From contig JAGVKG010000019.1 of NCBI GenBank assembly GCA_020050685.1, positions 1 to 39,241 of the forward strand: DNA of 39,241 nucleotides, in the 5' to 3' direction. Numbering within the stretch: position 1 is the stretch's first letter; every line of letters starts with the position of its first letter. Below the pieces are notes generated by a model. It was given only the letters and a program-made list of their open reading frames with translations, made no database searches and was not told the origin of the DNA. This DNA comes from Candidatus Obscuribacterales bacterium (GTDB taxonomy: Bacteria > Cyanobacteriota > Vampirovibrionia > Obscuribacterales > Obscuribacteraceae). This document shows, piece by piece, positions 32,506 through 39,241 of this stretch. Both the position numbers and the translations under genes were made by a program.

Positions 32506-35310
32506 ATGGTAAAAGTGCAATTGTCTCCAAATGAAGATTCTGTGAAGGCACGCACGGAAAAGCTCTTTCAGATGCAGCTTGAACGAGTGCACGTTCGCAC
32601 AGACAAGTTGTTTGCCGGTTTGATGATCTGCCAGTGGCTTGGTGCAATTATTGCCGCATTCCTAATTTCACCTTTGGCATGGCATGGCACAGAAAGTGAG
32701 ACTCATATTCACGTCTGGGCAGCTATTTGGCTTGGTGGCATAATCACAGCCTTTCCTGTTTATTTGGCGCTGAAAAAACCGGGCATGGCATACACTCGGC
32801 AAGTAATTGCAATTGGCCAAATACTAATGTCTGCCCTCCTAATTCACCTTACCGGCGGCAGAATTGAGACGCACTTTCACGTCTTCGGTTCCTTGGCCTT
32901 TCTTTCATTTTACAGAGATTGGCGGGTCTTGCTCACGGCATCGGCAGTGGTGGCAATGGATCATGCTTTGCGTGGTATTTACTTTCCCCAGTCTGTTTAT
33001 GGTGTTTTGCAAGTTGAGCCATGGCGCTGGCTTGAGCACACAGGTTGGGTGCTGTTCATCGATACTTGGCTGATTATTTCAATTCGCCTCAGCCTTGAGG
33101 AAATGAAAAAGATAGCCGGACGCCAGGCGGAACTGGAAAGCACAAATGCACAGGTGGAATCTAAAATTATTGAGCGCACATCCGAGCTGGAAGCGGAAGT
33201 GGCTCAGCGCAAACAGGCAATGAAAGAAGTTGAAAGCTTGAAAGAATCGCTGGAAGAGCGCGTTATGGAATTGGCATTGAATAATCGCAAGCTTAGTTCT
33301 TTAGCAAATGAGCTTGAACGCGCGCGCAACCAGGCATTGCAAGCATCGCAATTGAAGACGCGATTTCTTGCCAATATGAGTCACGAAATTCGCACGCCGC
33401 TCAATGCGGTCATCAGTATGAGCGATTATCTTTTGCGAACCAATTTGAATCGGGAGCAAAAGGACGTAGCCGAAATCGTGCACAAATCGGCTGACGCTTT
33501 GTTGGCAATTGTCAGTGATGTTCTTGATTTGGCGAGAATTGAAGCCGGCAAGACGGAGCTGGAAATTGTCGAAATTGATTTATTGGAGCTTGTGGAAGAA
33601 AGTGCCGAAATAGTTGCTAATCGCGCCAGGCAAAAGAAGCTCTCTTTGTCGACATACATTGCACCTGATGTACCTCAATTAGTACGGGGAGATCAAGTGC
33701 GCTTAAGGCAAGTTCTTCTTAATTTATTGAGTAATGCTGTCAAATTTACCGATCAAGGTGAGGTGGTCGTTAAGGTTGTGGTGGACAAAAGTGACAAATC
33801 CGATCAGGGTGTCTGTTGCATTCGCTTCACCGTTTCCGATACTGGCATTGGATTATCGGAGCAAGCATTGCAATCGTTGTTCCAGCCTTTCACTCAAGCC
33901 GACACTTCAATTAGCCGCCGCTTTGGTGGCAGCGGCTTAGGTCTGACCATTTGTAAGCAGTTGGTTGAACTGATGAATGGAGAAATTAACGTAGAAAGGC
34001 GAGAGCGCGGAGCAACATTCTCATTTTGCGTGCCGCTCGCTTGCTCTGCGAAAACAAAGCAGTTGCTGGGCGCCGGATCAGAATTGGCGGACTTGAGGGT
34101 GTTGATCATTGGCGGACCGACCGGAGCCGGTGAAACACTTGCTGCCTATGTAACTTCCTGGGGAATGCGCAGCTTGCCTGTCGCCGACATCACCAAGGCA
34201 CTGGCTGTAATGCGCAAGGCTTCCGCGGAAAATGATCCATTTGATGTGTTAATTACCGAACTGACAGCAGAAGGAACGGATCTATTAGCTTTCTGTGAAT
34301 CAATGCGCAAGTTTCCTGAGTTTGCCAAAATTAAGCTAATTGTTTGTACGGCTGACGATAAGTATGGGCAAGGTGAGAATCTCTTGACCCAAGGTGTTGA
34401 TGCTTATTTGATCAAACCATTCCGTCAATCGCGTTTGTTTGATTGCATCGCCATGCTGGTTGGAAAACATCTTGTCTCGACGGATTTTGTTCCTCCGATG
34501 ATTGAATCTGTTACTTCCCGTAAGGCTATATTGCCGGATGCTCAACCGCGAATTTTGATTGTGGAAGACAATGTAGTCAATCAACAAGTTGCTCTAATTC
34601 TCTTGAAAGAACTTGGCTATGAAGCCTCGATTGTTGATAGTGGTAAGCAGGCAATTGAAGCAGTTATCCATAATAACTATGCTCTGATCTTGATGGATTG
34701 CCAGATGCCGGACATGGATGGCTTTGAAGCAACACGACAAATTCGTCGTCTTGAACCGATGACTGGGCGTCGCATACCAATTATTGCCTTGACGGCGCAA
34801 GCCCTTCAAGGCGATCGAGAACAATGTCTAGCAGCCGGCATGGATGATTATCTTAGTAAACCAATTACAAGCTTGCGTCTGAAGGCGATAATTCAACGCT
34901 GGTTATCTCAACCAATTGAATCCTCTGCCCATGATTCTGCTGTGGCAGCTAAGAATGGCAATGGTGTCGCCCACAGTGCTACTTCTCCGATTGATTTTTC
35001 AGCACTCAAGGAAATGTATTCTGAGGATGGCGCGGTGAAATTGATTGAACTTTTCTTGTCGTCTGCTTACACGCTGATTGATCAGATGGAGCAAGCTATG
35101 GCTAAGCAAGATGCCAACGAAGTCAAATCAATTGCTCATGAGCTCAAGGGATCGACAGTGTCGCTCGGGATCGACAAGATGGCGACACTCTCGTTAGATT
35201 TGGAAAATGCAGCGCGCATAGAAGATTGGTCAAAGGCTCACGACGTGTATAAACAATTGAGTGACGAATTTAAGCGAGTATCAGCATACGGCAGTACCGT
35301 ACTTGGCTGA
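32506..35310 (+). CDS. Hybrid sensor histidine kinase with two receiver domains and HPt
   Basis: A 934-residue membrane phosphorelay protein. Domains in order: N-terminal membrane sensor (about 35-195, four to five segments) with paired His-x-His motifs (His67/69 and His123/125); coiled coil (about 200-275); HisKA with phospho-acceptor His293 ([10 protein letters not shown]); HATPase_c with N-box [14 protein letters not shown] and GGSGLGL; a degenerate receiver (about 530-650) lacking the acceptor Asp ([10 protein letters not shown]); an intact receiver (about 680-800) with Asp731 in [11 protein letters not shown]; and HPt with His878 (AHELKGS). So phosphate should pass His293 to Asp731 to His878. 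The start is ATG 32506, with GGGGTGGA just upstream; an in-frame ATG at 32431 lies inside the RedB-like gene. No dedicated response regulator is seen in the window. Confidence 0.92.
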   Translation: MVKVQLSPNEDSVKARTEKLFQMQLERVHVRTDKLFAGLMICQWLGAIIAAFLISPLAWHGTESETHIHVWAAIWLGGIITAFPVYLALKKPGMAYTRQVIAIGQILMSALLIHLTGGRIETHFHVFGSLAFLSFYRDWRVLLTASAVVAMDHALRGIYFPQSVYGVLQVEPWRWLEHTGWVLFIDTWLIISIRLSLEEMKKIAGRQAELESTNAQVESKIIERTSELEAEVAQRKQAMKEVESLKESLEERVMELALNNRKLSSLANELERARNQALQASQLKTRFLANMSHEIRTPLNAVISMSDYLLRTNLNREQKDVAEIVHKSADALLAIVSDVLDLARIEAGKTELEIVEIDLLELVEESAEIVANRARQKKLSLSTYIAPDVPQLVRGDQVRLRQVLLNLLSNAVKFTDQGEVVVKVVVDKSDKSDQGVCCIRFTVSDTGIGLSEQALQSLFQPFTQADTSISRRFGGSGLGLTICKQLVELMNGEINVERRERGATFSFCVPLACSAKTKQLLGAGSELADLRVLIIGGPTGAGETLAAYVTSWGMRSLPVADITKALAVMRKASAENDPFDVLITELTAEGTDLLAFCESMRKFPEFAKIKLIVCTADDKYGQGENLLTQGVDAYLIKPFRQSRLFDCIAMLVGKHLVSTDFVPPMIESVTSRKAILPDAQPRILIVEDNVVNQQVALILLKELGYEASIVDSGKQAIEAVIHNNYALILMDCQMPDMDGFEATRQIRRLEPMTGRRIPIIALTAQALQGDREQCLAAGMDDYLSKPITSLRLKAIIQRWLSQPIESSAHDSAVAAKNGNGVAHSATSPIDFSALKEMYSEDGAVKLIELFLSSAYTLIDQMEQAMAKQDANEVKSIAHELKGSTVSLGIDKMATLSLDLENAARIEDWSKAHDVYKQLSDEFKRVSAYGSTVLG

Positions 35311-36324
35311 TTAGTCTTGGCCGCCCCCGAAACACTGGCGAATGCGGTGCCAGAGTGCCGAGAAAGTGTTGGCAATGCCGTCGAGAATTCCTCTTATCCT
35401 CAGCTGATCTGCAAAGCCTTCAGACTCGACAACTTTTGAGGACAAGCGAGCAAAGGCTCTGTGTTTAGATGTCTCAGTTGGTTTCGGTTCTGCGACTGCT
35501 TGATCTTCATCTGGAAAGCGAAAGTCCGGATTGTATTTCTTGTAAATTTTGTAGAGTGCAAATTTGACTGTTTTTGCTGTTTCCGGACGGTGATTGGGAT
35601 TGTGCGAGGTCATTAGTTTGATCAATTCATCCAACTGATCATCGGCTTTTGGATCAACTAAACGCGGCGAAACTGATGCCAGAGGTTTGGGACGAATGCC
35701 GGTGACCAGATGACTAATGGTGGCACCGAGCGAATAAATGTCGGAGCGCGTTTCTGGCTTGCCAAAATATTGTTCTGGTGGTGAGTAACCGGCGGTAATC
35801 ACACGAGTGGCTGCTTCTTCCGGCATGAAAGTTCTAGCAATGCCGAAATCGATGAAGACAACTTTTCCCTCAGGTGTCAGCATCAAATTACTTGGTTTGA
35901 GATCGCGATAAATAATTGGTGGTGTCATGTTGTGCAGATATTCAAGAACTTCGCAGCATTGAATAGCAATCCATGTTGCATGATCGGAAGTGAATGGTCC
36001 ACCGGTGCGCACCATCACATCTAAATTCTTGCCGGGCACATAGTCCATCACTAAAAAGTAGCGACCGTCGTCCGATGCATGACTGTCGAAGACGCGGACA
36101 ATTCCTGGATGATTCAATTGGCCGAGAATCTTTGCTTCGCGTTTGAAAAGACGCACTGCTTCGGCGTGCTTTTGAGGATTGTCGTATTTGTTGGTTAGCT
36201 GCTTGATCACACAAGTGTGATTGTTGTTCTCTTTGTCCTCAGCCAGATAAACAGTGCCCATGCCGCCTTGTCCAAGCGGCTGGCAAAATTTATAGCGAGC
36301 AAACCAATCCGTTGATTCAGTCAT
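35311..36324 (-). CDS. Hanks-type serine/threonine protein kinase
   Basis: A 337-residue eukaryotic-type kinase. Catalytic landmarks are intact: glycine loop LGQGGMGTVYLAED, Lys41, the catalytic loop IIYRDLKPSNLML (HRD is YRD, Asp141), DFG (159-161), the AGYSPPEQ activation-segment end, and RSDIYSLGATI. The kinase domain ends near 265. The remaining 70 residues are polar with no transmembrane helix, so it is probably soluble. ATG start, with a weak ribosome binding site. Its stop codon directly abuts the histidine kinase stop codon (35308-35310 and 35311-35313), a zero-gap convergent pair. Targets are unknown. Confidence 0.92.
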   Translation of the reverse strand: MTESTDWFARYKFCQPLGQGGMGTVYLAEDKENNNHTCVIKQLTNKYDNPQKHAEAVRLFKREAKILGQLNHPGIVRVFDSHASDDGRYFLVMDYVPGKNLDVMVRTGGPFTSDHATWIAIQCCEVLEYLHNMTPPIIYRDLKPSNLMLTPEGKVVFIDFGIARTFMPEEAATRVITAGYSPPEQYFGKPETRSDIYSLGATISHLVTGIRPKPLASVSPRLVDPKADDQLDELIKLMTSHNPNHRPETAKTVKFALYKIYKKYNPDFRFPDEDQAVAEPKPTETSKHRAFARLSSKVVESEGFADQLRIRGILDGIANTFSALWHRIRQCFGGGQD

Positions 36325-36433
36325 CTGAAACCAATTGCAGAAATTCTCTAGGCAATATTTTCATACCCGATTGCCGGGCAGTTAACACTAGACAGCAAGG
36401 AGTATATTGAGAAAGACCTTGCCTTAAATCTAC

Positions 36434-36462
36434 TTGACAACTATCAATTTAGAGCTTATATT
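36434..36462 (+). promoter_or_regulatory. Strong sigma-70 promoter of the 452-aa gene
   Basis: TTGACA (36434-36439) and TATATT (36457-36462) are separated by exactly 17 nt. Transcription would start near 36469, giving a leader of about 90 nt that includes a small GC hairpin near 36511-36526. Confidence 0.75.
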
Positions 36463-36560
36463 ACAGGCATTCAAGGCGGGTTTCTTACTATTGGCAATTT
36501 AATTCATGACCGGGTGCCCAGGCGCCCCAGCATTAATTTGGCCATCCGGGAAAGTTAGTA

Positions 36561-37919
36561 ATGGCAGATATTGGCACAGACAGCGGCAAATCGAAACAAC
36601 CAGTGGAAAGTGTTCGCCACGCAGGCGATGCTAAGCACGACAAACCGGCTTTGGTTGACCTTTCTAAACCTGATGCAAATCGTGGTGTTGTCGGTGCAAA
36701 AGAGTCCAAAGACAATGCCAGGGAAAAGCTGATCGATAACCATCAACTGGTAATTTCGATGCTTGATCTTCCTTGTAATTTAGCAAGCAATATTTCCAAA
36801 GAGTTTGATAAACAAGGCAGGGCGTTATCTGGAAAAAACACACCGGATGCGCAAGCCCGCGCGATTGGCGGTGGTGCCTCTGAAGCGATTATTTCCATGG
36901 CATCGCAAATGATGTTGGCACCCTATAAAGATCAAACGCAGTTTTTAAAGAATGCGGTGGTCTGGCACGGCATCGCCGAATCCGGCTTTGATCCCAAGGT
37001 TACGGCCAAACTCGATCCGCGAGTTGCTTATGCACAGTCACTCGTACCTTTTGTGCAAGATGTGCAAAAGCGAGGCGTGTTGCCGGTTACACAAGACATG
37101 GCAAATAAAATTGGTGATAGCATAACTCACTCAACTATTTACGATCAGGCAAAATTTGCCACCAACCTCGCTACTATGTTTTTGGCACTGCCAGGCAAAC
37201 AAGCCAAAGCGGCAAATCTCGCTGGTGAAATTGTAAAAGATGCTGAGGTCGTTGGCACTGGTGCCAAGGAAGCGGTGACTGTTGCAAAAGTGACTGAAGA
37301 GAGCTTGGTTAAAGAAGCAGCTCAGCCTCACCCAAGTAAAGAATTGACTCTGCCACTAAGTGAGCATGGAGCGACGCTCAAGGTGGGCGCCAAAGGCGGA
37401 GAAATTACTCGCGCTGATGGTCGGGTTTACAAATACGATCAACATGGCAATAAGCTTGAACGCTATGAAGCGGCAACAGGCAAGACTACGCCGGCAACTG
37501 CGGAAGAACGACAAGAAATTCACAAATTGCTTTCTCAAAGTGAGGGTGACTCAAAACATGGAAGCGCTCTCCTTGAAATGGAGCGAGCAGGCACTGGTGC
37601 CGTGAGTGAAAACGGGACAATCAAGTTGCCAGATGGCACCAAACTAAATCTTAACGACAGTGGAAGTCGAATTGAAATTTCCAAAGCAGACGGGACTAAA
37701 TTCACTTACTCAATAAACTCGCAAACTATTGAGCAAGTAGAGCCAGCTAAAGGCATTCTCTTTCGTGGTGATCCACACAGATCAGATATTTTGCATATCC
37801 TTGCTGAGAACGACCAGATGATTACGGCAGAAAGGCTAGAACAATTCGCGGCAAAAAACCGTGAGGTGGATTGGCGCCCAAACCAATCAATAGACGAGGA
37901 TTATTACTCTTCTTATTAG
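36561..37919 (+). CDS. Hypothetical protein, 452 aa, with beta-repeat C-terminal half
   Basis: Function not recognised. No signal peptide. Residues 1-60 are charged and probably disordered. Residues 60-225 are helical with Ala-rich amphipathic stretches (GGGASEAIISMASQMM). The C-terminal half has repeating beta-hairpin units of the type [DN]G-x-x-[YF]-x-Y-[DS], as in ITRADGRVYKYDQHGNK and SKADGTKFTYS, recalling YD/RHS-like repeats without matching them firmly. The end is acidic and Tyr-rich (EDYYSSY). ATG start, with GGGAAAG about 10 nt upstream, driven by a strong promoter. A surface, secreted or scaffold role cannot be decided from sequence. Confidence 0.7.
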   Translation: MADIGTDSGKSKQPVESVRHAGDAKHDKPALVDLSKPDANRGVVGAKESKDNAREKLIDNHQLVISMLDLPCNLASNISKEFDKQGRALSGKNTPDAQARAIGGGASEAIISMASQMMLAPYKDQTQFLKNAVVWHGIAESGFDPKVTAKLDPRVAYAQSLVPFVQDVQKRGVLPVTQDMANKIGDSITHSTIYDQAKFATNLATMFLALPGKQAKAANLAGEIVKDAEVVGTGAKEAVTVAKVTEESLVKEAAQPHPSKELTLPLSEHGATLKVGAKGGEITRADGRVYKYDQHGNKLERYEAATGKTTPATAEERQEIHKLLSQSEGDSKHGSALLEMERAGTGAVSENGTIKLPDGTKLNLNDSGSRIEISKADGTKFTYSINSQTIEQVEPAKGILFRGDPHRSDILHILAENDQMITAERLEQFAAKNREVDWRPNQSIDEDYYSSY

Positions 37920-38001
37920 AGTAGTGAGGTCTTTCAAATTGCTCCGATTTTGCGCCCGATTTCTTTTGTATGTATGGGTTGAATTTATTGCATATATGGA
38001 T

Positions 38002-38025
38002 GGCTCGGTTTCGGAAACCCAAGCC
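38002..38025 (+). terminator. Hairpin downstream of the 452-aa gene, doubtful terminator
   Basis: GGCT/AGCC and GGTTT/AAACC pair with a small bulge around a CGG loop. No T-run follows directly. It lies 82 nt past the stop and 22 nt before the ssb promoter. Confidence 0.3.
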
Positions 38026-38046
38026 AGGCCAGGAAAAAGATTTTTG

Positions 38047-38076
38047 TTGACATACGCATGTATGGCATGCTAATTT
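38047..38076 (+). promoter_or_regulatory. Promoter of ssb with an internal inverted repeat
   Basis: TTGACA (38047-38052) and TAATTT (38071-38076) are 18 nt apart, with an extended TG at 38068-38069. The spacer contains CATAC-GCAT-GTATG (38051-38064), a 5-bp inverted repeat. Transcription would start near 38083, about 92 nt before the ssb ATG; a GTGGA/TCCAC hairpin occurs in the leader near 38131-38145. Confidence 0.65.
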
Positions 38077-38174
38077 AGAGTCATCTCCCCAATTGAATGA
38101 TTACAAATTGCCCTCGCCAATTCTTGAGAGGTGGACTGACTCCACGTCTTGGGGGCCTAGACTTGGAGGTGTTT

Positions 38175-38702
38175 ATGAGTCTTGCCAATATTTCAATCGT
38201 TGGGAATCTTGTTCGCCCACCTGAGCAAATGTGTTTTTCCTCGGGTTCTGTAAAGACAACTATGGTTGTTGCTGTCAACAATCGTGGCAAGGCTGGCCGC
38301 ACTCCAGGGAATGCAGACTTCTATAAAGTAGAAGCTTGGGGAAAGCTTGCCGAACTTACAAATAAATATCTGTCTAAAGGCAATCAAGTTACTGTGACCG
38401 GCCGATTGGTTTTGGATCACTGGACGGACAAGCATGGCAAGGACAGAGTGACACCAATTGTGGAAGCTCAGCAATTAGCTTTTCCGCAAAGAATGAAAGT
38501 ACTTTCTGATGGACAAGAAGAATCTTTCGACCCGGAATTTTCCGCCAATCCCATATCTGGCGAGATAGTCGTCGCATCCTCAGATGATGACGAGGACGAA
38601 GACGACTATGAAGACAACGATAAAGAACTAGAAAGAGGTGATGATGAGATAGCGCCAGGCACAAGAATAAGAGCAGAACCTAGAAGGAGCAAGTCAGCAT
38701 AG
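38175..38702 (+). CDS. ssb: Single-stranded DNA-binding protein with atypical tail
   Basis: SSB coats single-stranded DNA in replication and repair. The 175-residue protein has the OB-fold core at about 1-105: SLANISIVGNLVRPPE, YKVEAWGKLAEL, KGNQVTVTGRL and the DRVTPIVEAQQL strand. A long acidic segment follows (about 133-160, Asp/Glu-rich), but the C-terminus is basic and ends SKSA. It lacks the usual acidic tip ending Ile-Pro-Phe that recruits partner proteins, so it may be a second, specialised SSB. The start is ATG 38175, with GGAGGT 4 nt upstream; an in-frame start at 38097 would add 26 residues that do not resemble SSB. Confidence 0.92.
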   Translation: MSLANISIVGNLVRPPEQMCFSSGSVKTTMVVAVNNRGKAGRTPGNADFYKVEAWGKLAELTNKYLSKGNQVTVTGRLVLDHWTDKHGKDRVTPIVEAQQLAFPQRMKVLSDGQEESFDPEFSANPISGEIVVASSDDDEDEDDYEDNDKELERGDDEIAPGTRIRAEPRRSKSA

Positions 38703-38776
38703 AACATTGCATATAAATACGGATAATCATATTTAAAAACCCTCCACACACCACACCAAAGTGTTGAGGAAACAAT

Positions 38777-38808
38777 AAAAGGGAAGAGTTTGCAAACTCT
38801 TCCCTTTT
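38777..38808. terminator. Perfect palindromic terminator after ssb
   Basis: A 32-nt perfect palindrome, AAAAGGGAAGAGTTTG followed by its reverse complement, ends in CCCTTTT 75 nt after the ssb stop. It should terminate in both directions and isolates the toxin-antitoxin unit that follows. Confidence 0.85.
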
Positions 38809-38846
38809 GAATAATCACAATCAGGATAAGCAGCTATCCGCACTGG

Positions 38847-38865
38847 GTACACTAAATAAGTGTAC
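38847..38865. promoter_or_regulatory. Operator of the toxin-antitoxin unit
   Basis: GTACACT-AAATA-AGTGTAC is a perfect 7-bp inverted repeat with a 5-nt spacer, ending 1 nt before the toxin ATG at 38867. Position and symmetry fit autoregulation by the antitoxin or the complex. A TACACT inside it could serve as the -10. Confidence 0.6.
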
Positions 38866-38866
38866 A

Positions 38867-39241
38867 ATGGTAAAGTTCATGATTGCCAAAGTCATTTTTA
38901 CAAAAAAGGCCTCTGGGCAAATGAGGCAGGCTCCTGACTACATTACTCGAAAGCTATTGAATTGGGCGCAAGAAGTTGAAATCTTCGGCATTCAGGCTGT
39001 GCGCGAACACAAGGGATATCATGATGAGCCGCTTAAGGGGCAGAGGTTTGGAGAGCGATCAATTAGGTTGAGTAGACAGTGGCGAGCTATATATAGTCAG
39101 ATGAATAATGGTTCGATTGTAATTTACGTTCTAGAGGTAACACTGAGCTATCCCCCTAAAAATAGACAGATGAAATTGTACGAAGCCTCCGGATATGATG
39201 TCGCAGATAGGAGGCGTACAAATGTCAAGCAATCAAAAGAA
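38867..39241 (+). CDS. RelE/HigB-type toxin, runs past window end
   Basis: 125 residues are visible, with no stop before the window edge. The segment GYHDEPLKGQRFGERSIRLS followed by RQWRAIYSQ and IVIYVLEVTLSYPP is characteristic of the RelE/ParE superfamily branch that includes HigB-like toxins, which cleave mRNA at the ribosome. The N-terminus is MVKFMIAKVIF. It is preceded by a palindromic operator and a poor ribosome binding site. A second start with a strong ribosome binding site lies inside its 3' end (39222), so toxin-first order, as in higBA, is likely. Confidence 0.75.
   Translation, partial: MVKFMIAKVIFTKKASGQMRQAPDYITRKLLNWAQEVEIFGIQAVREHKGYHDEPLKGQRFGERSIRLSRQWRAIYSQMNNGSIVIYVLEVTLSYPPKNRQMKLYEASGYDVADRRRTNVKQSKE
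39222..39241 (+). CDS. Start of probable antitoxin, cut by window end
   Basis: ATG at 39222 is preceded by GGAGG with good spacing and begins MSSNQK in the +1 frame relative to the toxin. Only 20 nt are visible, so its family (an HTH-type HigA-like protein would be expected) cannot be seen. Confidence 0.5.

Noticed and set aside
38097-38174. Upstream start for ssb
   Set aside because: The extra 26 residues do not resemble SSB, and GGAGGT directly precedes ATG 38175.

Overview
The window is a chromosomal segment from a bacterium of moderate GC. It carries a complete de novo NAD block (nadC-nadA-nadB with an NrtR-type regulator beside it), a murC-murB-ddl peptidoglycan cluster, rpsT, rsmI and ssb. 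It also has many secreted or membrane proteins and eukaryote-like modules: a Ser/Thr kinase, TPRs, a caspase-like fold, LamG repeats and secreted metalloproteases. This mix, together with the HEFGHGLGIFGHS-type protease motif, suggests a Cyanobacteriota-related heterotroph (Melainabacteria/Vampirovibrionia, perhaps an Obscuribacterales-like lineage). That assignment is inference from gene content only; no rRNA is present to test it. No tRNA, rRNA, CRISPR array or insertion sequence was found.

Layout. 1-7 kb (minus): a very large secreted protein made of five LamG-like plus chitobiase-C-terminal-like modules, ending in what looks like the stub of a sixth, then a secreted alpha/beta hydrolase. 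7-9.5 kb: an unknown protein, a radical SAM protein with an unusual Cys-Pro-rich tail, and a small secreted protein. 9.5-14.2 kb (minus): nadB, nadA and nadC, preceded by a promoter holding a 10-bp palindrome, and nrtR. 14.3-15.7 kb: an LCP-family cell-wall polymer ligase. 15.8-19.1 kb (plus): two overlapping metalloprotease genes, the second secreted with a long Gln/Tyr/Gly/Trp-rich prion-like region. 19.1-22.4 kb (minus): a secreted TPR protein, an unknown protein and rsmI. 22.6-27.6 kb (plus): an adenine DNA methyltransferase whose stop codon overlaps the start of a secreted caspase-like protein that has lost both catalytic residues and carries a TonB-type C-terminal domain, then a Yip1-like membrane protein and a small unknown protein with a strong terminator. 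27.7-31.8 kb (plus): rpsT, then murC, murB and ddl. 31.9-35.3 kb (plus): a RedB-like thioredoxin-fold protein next to a hybrid histidine kinase, converging with zero gap on a Ser/Thr kinase. 36.5-39.2 kb (plus): an unknown protein with a consensus promoter, ssb with an atypical tail, and the start of a toxin-antitoxin pair cut off by the window end.

How the genes fit together. The NAD genes make quinolinate from aspartate and convert it to NaMN, and the adjacent NrtR-type protein probably represses them through the palindrome in the nadC promoter. murC, murB and ddl supply muropeptide precursor steps, and the LCP protein attaches polymers to the resulting wall. The most unusual arrangements are the methyltransferase/pseudo-caspase coupling, the protease pair with the prion-like region, and the radical SAM protein with a Cys-x-Pro-Asp tail.
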